Origin: Gemmatimonadota bacterium
Lineage (GTDB): Bacteria > Gemmatimonadota > Gemmatimonadetes > Gemmatimonadales > GWC2-71-9
Length of the DNA stretch: 52,343 bases
Reading direction: 5' to 3'
Assembly (NCBI GenBank): GCA_003221895.1
Contig: QHUJ01000128.1
Span: 1-52,343, forward strand
The position numbers and the translations under genes were made by a program. A model generated the notes under the pieces. It did not search any database and was not told the DNA's origin. It worked only from the letters and a program-made list of their open reading frames with translations. Every line of letters starts with the position of its first letter. Position 1 is the stretch's first letter. Shown in pieces: positions 43,270-50,900 of the stretch.

Positions 43270-43724
43270 TTGATGCGTAGGGAGATGCCCGAGCTGGTCG
43301 TTCCTGTCACCGCGTAGGCTTCGACGGCGAGTGCGCCGATCAACCACCAGCGGCGCGCACGCGCTGGCAGGACCGCGGCGACGCCGAGCGTCGTTACCGC
43401 GGCGGCGGCGGTGTAGGTGTTGACCTGGCCGACGGTCGGCCGGGGCCCGATGATCGGGTTGGCCTCGTGGAATCCCCTCCAACTCCCTCGCGCAACGGAC
43501 CGGGTCTGCGCCGCGTCCACCCACAAGACTGCCAGGAAGCCCCCCGCCAGGCCGATATCCGTGGCGCTCCAGGAGGGGGCATGGCGAGTCACGCTAGTGA
43601 TCGGCAAGGACCAGCGCACCCCGACGGGGCTCGACGAGTAGGGCGTCTGCGCCTGCTGGGCGCGCACCGCGCCGGGCGCGAGCGAGGCGAGGACAGCCGC
43701 GAGGGGGATTGCACAGCGTGCCAT
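43266..43724 (-). CDS. Small exported or membrane protein, unknown function
   Basis: A 152-residue protein with an N-terminal signal (RCAIPLAAVLASLAPGAVRAQ) and about three further hydrophobic segments. A polar NPIIGPRPTVGQVNTY block sits between them, a pattern I have seen described only for unnamed membrane proteins. The ATG at 43724 gives the better signal peptide; one at 43742 is also possible. It overlaps the end of the convergent exporter gene by 4 bp. Its position next to Wza and below a putative activator dyad (43792) suggests a role in the same system, but nothing in the sequence gives a function. Confidence 0.6.
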   Translation of the reverse strand: MARCAIPLAAVLASLAPGAVRAQQAQTPYSSSPVGVRWSLPITSVTRHAPSWSATDIGLAGGFLAVLWVDAAQTRSVARGSWRGFHEANPIIGPRPTVGQVNTYTAAAAVTTLGVAAVLPARARRWWLIGALAVEAYAVTGTTSSGISLRIN

Positions 43725-43791
43725 GCCGCACCGCTCGGGCAAGGGCGGTGCCAGTCAAAGTGTGCGGGGTTTTGGCCTCAGAATCGGGTAG

Positions 43792-43809
43792 TGTAAGTGA
43801 CCCGTGACA
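43792..43809 (-). promoter_or_regulatory. Activator-type dyad, site I (weak)
   Basis: TGTAAG-TGACCC-GTGACA followed by GATGCGTG. The geometry and flank resemble the other sites, but it lies only 68 bp before the start of the small exported protein and has no promoter at the usual distance. Confidence 0.4.
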
Positions 43810-43839
43810 GATGCGTGGAGCTTATATAGAGGAAGGAGA

Positions 43840-44808
43840 CTAGGCGGAGTACCCCTGAAGCCAACCCTGGCTCGAGTCGGCGCGGGCTCGCTGCAGCGCC
43901 ATATCCGCCTGCTGCATCAGGGCCGCCACGTCGACCGACGTCTTATCCGCCGCGGCAACACCATGATAGCCTGCCCGTACCCGCAGCTTCGGGAGCGCCG
44001 GGACGTTTGCGCTCGCAGGCTTGGCGACGATCGCAGCACCCAGCCGCTCCGCCAGCTGCCTTGCCTGTGCCGCGTCCGTATCGACCGCGACCACCGCGAA
44101 CGAGTTCGTGCTGAGCCGGCCGATCGCGTCCGAATGTCGGGTTGCTGAGCGCAGCGCGCTGGCGATGCTCCGCAGGACCCACAGCGGAGGAGAGGGATGG
44201 TCGCGAGGCTCAGTGGTGGCTGCTTCATCCGAGGACTCCACGTAACCGGCGCCGTCAATCTCGGGCGCCAGGAGCACGCAACACAACGCCACATGGCGGC
44301 GCGTGGCGCTTGCGGCCAACTCGTCCGCCCGCCGCAGCAGACCGCGCATGTTGTAGACGCCCGTCGCCTCATCTACCAGGCCCTGCGAGCGTGCCTGATC
44401 CGCCTCGAGCTTGGCCGGTACGTACACTCCGAGCATCGCGACGAGCTCTTCGGCATCCACCGGTTCTCCCAGGCATGCCCAGGCACTGGCCTGCAGCGCT
44501 GCAATCCGGTCGCGCCGCGTTGGCGGCCGCGACAACGCCAGGAAGATCGGCGTGCTGGGGGAAACGAGGTTCTCGTCGGTGAGCTGGCGGCACAGCGCAT
44601 AGCCATCGCCATCGGGAAGCTGCTCGTCGATGATGACGGCGTCGGGTGGGTTGGTCCGGATGCGCTTGAGCGTCTGGGCGCGATTGAACGTCTTGCCCAC
44701 GACATAGCCGTACGGGGCGAGGATGGTCGCCAGAGAACGGCTGGTCCACTCATGCGTGCTAGCAATCAAGAGGTCGACAGGCCGTGCTGCCGGTCCCCGT
44801 GTGGGCAT
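43840..44808 (-). CDS. Receiver protein with degenerate GGDEF domain
   Basis: A 322-residue protein. The first half is receiver-like: Asp61 in VIIDEQLPDGDGY is present, but the usual KP lysine is Glu in CLGEPVD. The second half begins like a diguanylate cyclase (LVDEATGVYNMRGLLRRADE, cf. DxLTGLxNRR). It has ATRHSDAIGRLSTNSFAVVAV, so the catalytic GGDEF is STNSF, and it cannot be expected to make cyclic di-GMP. It may bind a partner or a nucleotide, or stand as a remnant. The ATG at 44808 has AGAGGA 6 bp upstream and was preferred to one at 44877. It lies opposite the histidine kinase gene. Confidence 0.8.
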   Translation of the reverse strand: MPTRGPAARPVDLLIASTHEWTSRSLATILAPYGYVVGKTFNRAQTLKRIRTNPPDAVIIDEQLPDGDGYALCRQLTDENLVSPSTPIFLALSRPPTRRDRIAALQASAWACLGEPVDAEELVAMLGVYVPAKLEADQARSQGLVDEATGVYNMRGLLRRADELAASATRRHVALCCVLLAPEIDGAGYVESSDEAATTEPRDHPSPPLWVLRSIASALRSATRHSDAIGRLSTNSFAVVAVDTDAAQARQLAERLGAAIVAKPASANVPALPKLRVRAGYHGVAAADKTSVDVAALMQQADMALQRARADSSQGWLQGYSA

Positions 44809-45074
44809 TACCAGTCCTCTCATCACAAGCGGTGCTGCACTCATGGCCGCGCTCCAGAAGTCATAATTCATCTGCACGATGCGTGCGCGGCGTTCCAGCG
44901 CTAAGATGGCCCCCTGCAGCTAATTGGCCGAACCACTGTTTTTCATCTTTTCAAACTGCAGCAGGAGGCCCACAGCGCTGTGGAATCGTCGCGCAGTGCG
45001 GTCGCCGCAGCGGTGTTGGAAAAGCGCACAATTGTGACGGGTCCGCAAGGGTGAATGCCCAGCAGGGGTTGACA

Positions 45075-45108
45075 CCTAGCAACTTCCCTAGGAGCGTGTA
45101 GCTTACAC
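45075..45108. repeat. Two small palindromes before the histidine kinase gene
   Basis: CCTAG-N8-CTAGG (45075-45092) and GTGTA-GCT-TACAC (45096-45108) lie 22-55 bp before the kinase start, next to a TTGACA (45069-45074) with no matching -10. They may be operators. The rest of the 322-bp gap from 44809 to 45130 shows nothing I can name. Confidence 0.35.
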
Positions 45109-45130
45109 TCGCCCTATCGACCACGGTCTG

Positions 45131-46303
45131 ATGCCTTTAGAACGCTCGTCACAACTGATCGGTACTGAGTCCGCGCCGGCCAGTAAGCGCAGCGGGCTTG
45201 TGGACATCCCGCCAGAACTGCTGCAGTTCGCCGTGCGCCACGTCACCTCATCGCCGCAAGAATTTCCCCATCCGTCGCCGGCCGACGTGAGCGCCGTCGC
45301 GGCCAGCGTCGTGGACGCGGTGTCGGAGATGCAGGTCACACCCGCCGCGGTTATGGACGCCCGGGCTTTGTCGCATCTGGGGGGCCGTCTCCTCGATGTG
45401 ATGCGTGGTGAGGTGATGCGTCGGTGGAAGGCGTACGGGATCACGGAGACCCAGTTGCCGGTGTTGTTGCTCGCGATGGAGCGCGCGCGCGACGCGGTCG
45501 CGAATCGCGCCGCGCATCAACTCGTGTCGCAACTCGGTGGCACCGCCGGCTTGGAGCTGCTCGGCGAAGTCGCGCACGACATGCACTCGCCGCTGGCCTC
45601 GATCCTGGTGCTCGCGGAGACGCTGCAGCGGGAGGAAAGTGGTCCATTGACCGAGATGCAGCGCCGGCAGCTCGGACTGATCTGCACCGCCGCGCTCGGG
45701 CTCAGCTCGGTAGGCAGCGACATCATCGATCTGAACCGCAGTCATCTGCTGCTGGAGCCGAAACCGATTCCGTTTTCGGTCGCGAGTGTGCTGGAATCGG
45801 TGGCCGACATCGTGCGCCCCATCGCCGAAGTGAAGCGCCTTGCCGTTCGTCTGGAGCCACCGCATATCGACGAGCGGGTGGGACACCCCGTGGCGCTGAG
45901 GCGAGTGCTGCTGAATCTCACGACCAACGCGCTGAAGTTCACTGAGAACGGATTCGTCGAGATCGGCGCACTCGAAACCAGCCCGGGTCGGGTGGAGTTC
46001 GCGATTCGCGACAGCGGGCGGGGCATCGATCCGGCGATGATGCCGACGTTGTTCGATTCCGTCCGCGATGCGCCACGCGGGTACGATCAGCGTGCTGGAA
46101 AGATGTTCTCCACCACGGGATTGGGACTCGCCATCTGCCGCAAGCTTGCCGAGGGGATGGGTTCGGAGCTGAAGGTCGAGACGCAGCTGGGCCGGGGCAC
46201 GCGCTTCTACTTTGAGCTGGACCTACCCGAGATCACGTCGCGGCGCGATGCCGGCCGCACTAGCGATCCCGAACGCAGACGGCAGGAAACCCCCGCGGCC
46301 TAG
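45131..46303 (+). CDS. Cytosolic sensor histidine kinase
   Basis: A 390-residue kinase without a membrane span or recognised sensor domain. The phospho-acceptor box is GEVAHDMHSPLASIL with His149. The ATP-binding domain has LLNLTTNALKFTENG (N box), IRDSGRGIDPAMM (G1) and TTGLGLAICRKLAEGMGSEL (G2). The helical N-terminus (1-140) may be the input or dimerisation region. No receiver gene is directly attached, but two NtrC-family regulators lie within 6 kb on either side, which makes it their likely phosphate donor; this is inference. No good ribosome site was found, so the exact start is uncertain. Confidence 0.88.
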   Translation: MPLERSSQLIGTESAPASKRSGLVDIPPELLQFAVRHVTSSPQEFPHPSPADVSAVAASVVDAVSEMQVTPAAVMDARALSHLGGRLLDVMRGEVMRRWKAYGITETQLPVLLLAMERARDAVANRAAHQLVSQLGGTAGLELLGEVAHDMHSPLASILVLAETLQREESGPLTEMQRRQLGLICTAALGLSSVGSDIIDLNRSHLLLEPKPIPFSVASVLESVADIVRPIAEVKRLAVRLEPPHIDERVGHPVALRRVLLNLTTNALKFTENGFVEIGALETSPGRVEFAIRDSGRGIDPAMMPTLFDSVRDAPRGYDQRAGKMFSTTGLGLAICRKLAEGMGSELKVETQLGRGTRFYFELDLPEITSRRDAGRTSDPERRRQETPAA

Positions 46304-46404
46304 GCGGCCGCGCCAGACGAACCCGGTCGCCAGACCGAGTCCCACCGCCACCCACTACAGCAGCGCAGGTCCGATGTGCTGTGGTTACTGTATGCGAAGC
46401 AGCC

Positions 46405-47133
46405 CTACCAGGCGCCGAACTTCCCCGCGACCACCGGTAACGTGCGCAGCATGATGCGTACGTCTTCCGTCAGCGAGCGACGGCCGAGGTACTCGAGGTC
46501 GAACGCGAGTTTGCGGCGGACGTCATCGATCGAGCTGTCGTAGTGCTGGTTGATCTGCGCCCAGCCCGTGATGCCGGGCCGGACGCGCTGGCGCGCCTGG
46601 TATCCGGGAATCTGGTCACGCAGCTGGGTGAAGATCGCCGGCTGCTCGGGGCGCGGGCCGACGATATCCATGTCGCCGAGGAGAACGTTCACGAGCTGCG
46701 GCAGCTCATCGAGTCGATAGAAGCGCAGGATGCGACCGATCCGGGTAACGCGAGGATCGTCGGGCGTGGCCCAGACCTGTCCGGGCTCATCGGGTCCCCT
46801 GGTCTCGCCGTTGACCCGCATCGTGCGAAACTTGAAAATCGTGAACGGCTTGCCGCCGAAGTCGGTCGAGCGGTAGCGCTTGCCCCACGGCAGCAGCCGT
46901 CGGCGATTCAGCCCGACACGGGTCTGGGAGTAGAAGACGGGCCCGGGCGAGCTCAGTTTGACGGCGATGGCAATGATCGCGAGCAACGGCAGGGCGACGA
47001 TGAGCGCGACCAACGCGAGCGTCACGTTGAGGACACGGCGCGCGACGTCGACGGCGGAAATTGCCGCCAGGCGTCGCCCGTATCTCCGCCGCGGGACGTC
47101 GGGTTGCTCGAGAGCAATTGGGAACGTAGTCAT
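46405..47133 (-). CDS. Initiating sugar-1-phosphate transferase (paralogue)
   Basis: A 242-residue polyprenyl-phosphate sugar transferase like the one at 27164-27865: a membrane hairpin (VTLALVALIVALPLLAIIAIAVKL), SSPGPVFYSQTRVGLNRRR, IFKFRTM, LDELPQLVNVLLGDMDIVGPRPEQ and a C-terminal VRPGITGWAQIN, the last as in enzymes using UDP-hexoses. It stands alone with its own predicted sigma-54 promoter, unlike its paralogue at the end of an operon. Two initiating enzymes imply that two repeat units or two first sugars are in use. Confidence 0.92.
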   Translation of the reverse strand: MTTFPIALEQPDVPRRRYGRRLAAISAVDVARRVLNVTLALVALIVALPLLAIIAIAVKLSSPGPVFYSQTRVGLNRRRLLPWGKRYRSTDFGGKPFTIFKFRTMRVNGETRGPDEPGQVWATPDDPRVTRIGRILRFYRLDELPQLVNVLLGDMDIVGPRPEQPAIFTQLRDQIPGYQARQRVRPGITGWAQINQHYDSSIDDVRRKLAFDLEYLGRRSLTEDVRIMLRTLPVVAGKFGAW

Positions 47134-47168
47134 CTGCGCGAACTCGGGGTTCGGTTGCCCCCTGCAAA

Positions 47169-47184
47169 CGCACGCGCCATGCCT
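47169..47184 (-). promoter_or_regulatory. Sigma-54 promoter of the second sugar transferase
   Basis: The minus strand reads AGGCATGGCGCGTGCG: GGCA at -24 and TGC at -12 with the GG-N10-GC spacing. A shifted reading, TGGCGCG-N5-TTTGCA, overlaps it with one extra base. The -24 GG lies 66 bp from the dyad at 47249, and the leader would be about 25 bases. Confidence 0.55.
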
Positions 47185-47225
47185 GATTCAGCGGCGCTGA
47201 AATCAGGCACAGAGCGTCAGTTTGT

Positions 47226-47266
47226 TGTCGTGAGCAGACGACAGGCTGTTGTGAGAGGGTGCTACA
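47226..47266 (-). promoter_or_regulatory. Paired activator-type dyads, site G
   Basis: TGTCGT-GAGCAG-ACGACA (47226-47243) is a perfect 6-6-6 dyad. TTGTGA-GAGGGT-GCTACA (47249-47266) is a weaker one with the GTAACGCG flank seen elsewhere. Both lie upstream of the second sugar transferase. Paired sites are common for NtrC-type activators. Confidence 0.55.
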
Positions 47267-47287
47267 GTAACGCGTGTGGCGCGGCTG

Positions 47288-48871
47288 CTACACCGAGTTC
47301 TCCTGCCCGACGGCGTTGCCGCTTGTATCGGTTTGCGGCTCGGCCGCGGTGAGCACCCGGCGATCCAGCCCATGGCGCTCCATCAGACGATACAGGGTCG
47401 TGCGATCGACGCCGGCCACGCGCGCGGCGCGGGACATGTTGCCACCCGCCTGCGCCAGCAGCTGCCGCAAGTAGTGCAGCTCGAAGTCGGCGATCAGCCG
47501 GTCGCGTGCGGCGTAATACGGCTCGTCCGCCGAGATATTGGCCGGCCCCCACGCGGTGGACGCTTCCTGCGGGCGGTCGCCCAGTGACGGAATATCCTCG
47601 GGCCGGATGTCGCCGCCGGGTTCGAGCAACACCACCATGTGCTCCATGACGTTCTGCAATTCGCGCACGTTCCCTTTCCAGGAGCGGGAGCGGAGTGCGC
47701 GCACGGCGGCATCCGAGAATTTCGGAAGCGGCGTCGTCGAGCCGCGGTGGCGCGTCCAGTACTTCGACAGGAAGAACTCCGCCAGCAGCGAAATGTCCGA
47801 CGGCCGCTCGCGCAGCGGCGGCACATGAAGCGGCACGACCCGCAGCCGGTAATACAGATCCTCGCGCAACACGTGCTGCTCGACGGACTCCTCCGGGTTG
47901 CGATTGGTGCAGGCGATGAACCGCACGTTGACGACCGCGTCGGTGTTCTCGCTGCCCACGCGACGGACTACACCGTCCTGGATCACGCGCAGGAGCTTGG
48001 CCTGGATCGATTTCGGCATCTCGACGAGCTCGTCGAGCAACAGCGTGCCGCCATTGGCCGCCTCCAGGAGGCCGGGCTTGTCGCGCACCGCGCCCGTGAA
48101 TGCGCCCTTCACATGTCCGAACATCTCCGATTCGAGTAGCGGCTCGGGCAACGCGGCGCAGTTGATCGCGACGAGGGGCCGGCTGCTGCGGCGGCTGTGG
48201 TAGTGGATCAGCTGGGCGATCAGCTCCTTGCCGCTGCCGCTCTCCCCCGTGATGAACACGGAGGCATCCGTGGGAGCGACCCGCCGAGCGAGATCGACCA
48301 CGCGCTTGAACGCCGGCGCCGTGCCCAGCACCCGCACGAGGTCGCTGTTGCCATTCTCCCGCGCGAACGCCGCCTGCATGGCGTACGATTCGCGGGCGAC
48401 CATCACGGCGTGCGCCGCGCGACCGATCAGCACTTGCAGATGGGTCGCCGAAAACGGCTTGGGCAGGTAGTCCCAGGCGCCGGCGCGGAGTGCTTCGAGA
48501 CTCGTCTCGACACTCGGGTTCCCGGTGATCATGATGGCGATCGTGTCGGGATGCGCATCCAGACAGCCACGCAGCAGCTTCATCCCCGGGACGTCGGACA
48601 TGTAGAGATCGAGCAGGACGACGTCGAAGGGCGTGCGTCGCAACAGGTCTTTCGCCTCTTCGCCGCGGCTGCACATGCTCACCTGATAGCCTTCGAATTG
48701 CAGCACGCTGGCGCAGCTTTCACGCAGCGTGCGCTCGTCGTCGACGATCAAAATGCGAATCGTCGACTTGACGTCCGGCGTCAGCTGCGAGATGGCGATG
48801 AGTTCGGGATTGCGATTCGACCGGCTCGCGGGTCCCCGCGAGGCTCGGTCAGACGGCAGCGGTCCGGCCAT
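47288..48871 (-). CDS. NtrC-family sigma-54 response regulator (paralogue)
   Basis: A 527-residue close paralogue of the regulator at 38074-39615. It has phospho-acceptor Asp88 in VLLDLYM, KP lysine in YLPKPF, Walker A GESGSGKE (209-216), GAFTGA (256-261), LLLDEL, and a Fis-type helix-turn-helix nearly identical to the other's ([27 protein letters not shown]). The recognition helices are so alike that both probably read the same DNA site. The ATG at 48871 has GGAGAGAG upstream and was preferred to frames starting up to 81 bp earlier. Its own promoter has a sigma-54 element and two dyads. Confidence 0.92.
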   Translation of the reverse strand: MAGPLPSDRASRGPASRSNRNPELIAISQLTPDVKSTIRILIVDDERTLRESCASVLQFEGYQVSMCSRGEEAKDLLRRTPFDVVLLDLYMSDVPGMKLLRGCLDAHPDTIAIMITGNPSVETSLEALRAGAWDYLPKPFSATHLQVLIGRAAHAVMVARESYAMQAAFARENGNSDLVRVLGTAPAFKRVVDLARRVAPTDASVFITGESGSGKELIAQLIHYHSRRSSRPLVAINCAALPEPLLESEMFGHVKGAFTGAVRDKPGLLEAANGGTLLLDELVEMPKSIQAKLLRVIQDGVVRRVGSENTDAVVNVRFIACTNRNPEESVEQHVLREDLYYRLRVVPLHVPPLRERPSDISLLAEFFLSKYWTRHRGSTTPLPKFSDAAVRALRSRSWKGNVRELQNVMEHMVVLLEPGGDIRPEDIPSLGDRPQEASTAWGPANISADEPYYAARDRLIADFELHYLRQLLAQAGGNMSRAARVAGVDRTTLYRLMERHGLDRRVLTAAEPQTDTSGNAVGQENSV

Positions 48872-48902
48872 GGCTCTCTCCGATGGTATTGTTGCACCGA
48901 AC

Positions 48903-48918
48903 GGCACAGATTGGGCCT
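48903..48918 (-). promoter_or_regulatory. Sigma-54 promoter of the second NtrC-family gene
   Basis: The minus strand reads AGGCCCAATCTGTGCC: GGC at -24, TGC at -12, GG-N10-GC spacing. Its GG lies 63 bp downstream of the proximal dyad at 48980, and the leader to the ATG at 48871 would be about 22 bases, as at the aminotransferase operon. Confidence 0.55.
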
Positions 48919-48979
48919 GCTGCATCGACGTCGGCAGCTTATGGCCTGACAACGAGTTACGTTTCCCACGCCCAGGGAG

Positions 48980-49039
48980 TGTGGCGCCGGATCAACAGTG
49001 CGGTTGTATCAAACCCGCGAATGTGGCAAAGGTGCCACA
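48980..49039 (-). promoter_or_regulatory. Paired activator-type dyads, site H
   Basis: TGTGGC-GCCGGA-TCAACA (48980-48997) and TGTGGC-AAAGGT-GCCACA (49022-49039), 42 bp apart, about four helical turns. The second is a perfect inverted repeat and the clearest copy of the motif in the window. Both lie upstream of the second NtrC-family gene. Confidence 0.7.
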
Positions 49040-49046
49040 CGGTGGC

Positions 49047-50087
49047 CTAGCTGGGGAGCGCTGCCTGCGAATATCCGGGCTCCATCTGGGGGATCCGCCG
49101 CGCCACCGTGGTTCTGGGTGCCCGGTTGGCTGGAGCGGGGGCATGGAGACGCTCGCGACAGTACGCCACCGTGCGCCGCAGCCCAGCTTCGAGGTCCACG
49201 GTGGGGACGTAGCCGAGCTGCTCGCGCGCCCGCGCGATGCTCGCCTGGGAGTGCCGCACGTCGCCAGCGCGGACCGCGTCGTATAGCGGCTCGGTCTCCG
49301 TCTCCACGCCTGCGACCGAGGCGATCTGGTGCCACAGGTCGCGAATGCTCGTTGCCGTGCCGCACCCGATGTTGAAGACGGCGCCGGCGACCAGATCGGC
49401 GGGTGCATGACAGGCGAGCAGGTTTGCGTCCACGACGTTCGTGACAAACGTGAAGTCGCGCGTCTGGGCCCCGTCGCCGAAGATGATCGGCGGGTCGCGG
49501 TGCAGGGCGGCCGCGATGAACAGGGGGATCACGGCGCCATACTGCGAATCGAGGTTCTGGCGCGGGCCGAAGATGTTGAAGTAGCGCAACACCACGGTCT
49601 CGAGTCCATTCGTCCGCCAGAACGCCTGGCAGTAGGCCTCGCCCGCGATCTTCGACGCGGCATACGCCGACAGCGGGCTCGGCAGGAGCCCCTCGTGCTG
49701 GGGGACTTCGACGGCATCCCCGTAGGCCGCCGTCGATCCGGCGAACACCACACGGGTCACCCCGGCCTCGCGCGCCGCGAGCAACACGTTTAGAGTCCCG
49801 GTGACATTCGTATGATGGGCGGCGAGGGGATCGCGCGTCGCGCGGGGTACCGATGTGACGGCGGCGTGATGAAACACGTAATCGACGCCCTGCATGGCGC
49901 GCCGGCAAACGTCGAGGCGCGCGACGCTGCCACGGATGAACCGGATGCGGTCGCGCGCGGCGCGCAGGTTTTCACGGCGTCCGGTCGAGAGATCGTCGAG
50001 CACCGTGACCGCGGCGCCGTCGCGCACGAGCCGCTCGACGAGATGCGAGCCGATGAACCCAGCGCCGCCAGTGACAAGGTATCGCAT
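49047..50087 (-). CDS. NAD-dependent nucleotide-sugar epimerase
   Basis: A 346-residue extended SDR enzyme of the UDP-hexose or UDP-N-acetylhexosamine 4-epimerase type. It has VTGGAGFIGSH (5-15), FHHAAVTSVPRAT, GSTAAYG and the intact catalytic YAASK (Tyr142, Lys146). It would supply a galacto-configured sugar nucleotide to the glycosyltransferases. The ATG at 50087 begins MRYLVTGG directly, as usual; a GTG ten codons earlier is less likely. It stands alone, divergent from the tyrosine phosphatase. Confidence 0.9.
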   Translation of the reverse strand: MRYLVTGGAGFIGSHLVERLVRDGAAVTVLDDLSTGRRENLRAARDRIRFIRGSVARLDVCRRAMQGVDYVFHHAAVTSVPRATRDPLAAHHTNVTGTLNVLLAAREAGVTRVVFAGSTAAYGDAVEVPQHEGLLPSPLSAYAASKIAGEAYCQAFWRTNGLETVVLRYFNIFGPRQNLDSQYGAVIPLFIAAALHRDPPIIFGDGAQTRDFTFVTNVVDANLLACHAPADLVAGAVFNIGCGTATSIRDLWHQIASVAGVETETEPLYDAVRAGDVRHSQASIARAREQLGYVPTVDLEAGLRRTVAYCRERLHAPAPANRAPRTTVARRIPQMEPGYSQAALPS

Positions 50088-50155
50088 GCCGGTCCGCTCA
50101 GGCACGAACCGGGCCACGGACTCGGCTTATTTTTTGCCCGGAGAGGAGCTGCGCG

Positions 50156-50173
50156 TGTCGCGTGAGGGCAACA
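50156..50173. promoter_or_regulatory. Activator-type dyad, site J, overlapping a ribosome site
   Basis: TGTCGC-GTGAGG-GCAACA fits the motif perfectly. Its position is odd: the spacer contains the GAGG of the phosphatase ribosome-binding site, 4 bp before the ATG. It is 69 bp upstream of the divergent epimerase with no room for the usual promoter distance. It could repress rather than activate, or be fortuitous. The nearby AT-rich TTATTTTTT (about 50127-50135), between CCGGGC and GCCCGG, may hold a promoter. Confidence 0.4.
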
Positions 50174-50177
50174 ATGG

Positions 50178-50738
50178 ATGACTCTTGTGCATGATCTACT
50201 GGTGCGGGTCCGCCGCACACCCGAACGCCTGCTCCATCCGCTGCGCCGGCGCAAGGCCGTCGCAGCCCTGCGGGCGCGCCCGCGCCCGGCGGCGTTGCTC
50301 GTGGTGTGTCACGGCAACATCTGCCGCAGCCCGCTCGCAGCGGAGCTGCTCGCTCGCGCGGTCGCGCCGTTTGGCATCGTCGTGCGCTCGGCGGGGCTGA
50401 TCGGATTCAATCGACCGGCACCGGCCGAGGCGATGGCCGCCGCGGAACGCCACCGCGTGAACCTCTCCGACCACCGCTCAACCCTTATCACCGCGCAGTT
50501 GGCCCGCGCCGACCTCATCATCGTAATGGATCCCACCCAGCGGCGGCACATCTGCGAGCGGTTCGGCCGGCGACCGGCCGACGTGATCCTGCTCGGTGAC
50601 TTCGATCCGGGACCGGTCGAGACACGAACGATCCGCGATCCGGTGGATCAGCGCCGCGACGTGTTCGACGAGGTCTATGCGCGCATCGCGCGGTGCGTGC
50701 AGGGACTCGCCGCCGTCCTGGCGGGCACGAAGAGCTAG
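50178..50738 (+). CDS. Low-molecular-weight protein tyrosine phosphatase (Wzb-like)
   Basis: A 186-residue phosphatase with the Cx5R loop VCHGNICRSP (43-52; Cys44, Arg50) and the general-acid IRDPVDQ (Asp154). An N-terminal basic extension of about 38 residues precedes the usual start of the fold. In capsule systems the enzyme removes phosphate from the Wzc tyrosine cluster to allow polymerisation. It lies 7.8 kb from the Wzc-like gene rather than beside it, but it is the only such phosphatase in the window. Confidence 0.9.
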   Translation: MTLVHDLLVRVRRTPERLLHPLRRRKAVAALRARPRPAALLVVCHGNICRSPLAAELLARAVAPFGIVVRSAGLIGFNRPAPAEAMAAAERHRVNLSDHRSTLITAQLARADLIIVMDPTQRRHICERFGRRPADVILLGDFDPGPVETRTIRDPVDQRRDVFDEVYARIARCVQGLAAVLAGTKS

Positions 50739-50767
50739 CCCCCAACGCGGTGTAGCGCGCGGGCCAT

Positions 50768-50794
50768 AGCTGTTGCGCCCGCGGCGCAGCAGCT
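50768..50794. terminator. GC-rich hairpin after the phosphatase gene
   Basis: AGCTGTTGCGCC pairs with GGCGCAGCAGCT over 12 bp (one G-U) around a 3-base loop, about 30 bp past the stop. No T-run follows, so it may be an mRNA-stabilising hairpin rather than a true intrinsic terminator. Confidence 0.45.
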
Positions 50795-50900
50795 ACGCAA
50801 CGCTGCGCGCGGAGTGACGTCGCCACGAGAGCCTCGAGCGGTCCAATCCTTGCCCAGGAGCACGCGCGGTTGCGCGACTCCTCGGGAAAAGGCGGCATGT

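Noticed and set aside
48901-48917. Rightward sigma-54-like GGCAC element
   Set aside because: The spacing is correct but no rightward gene follows; the same bases read on the minus strand give the element kept for the second regulator.
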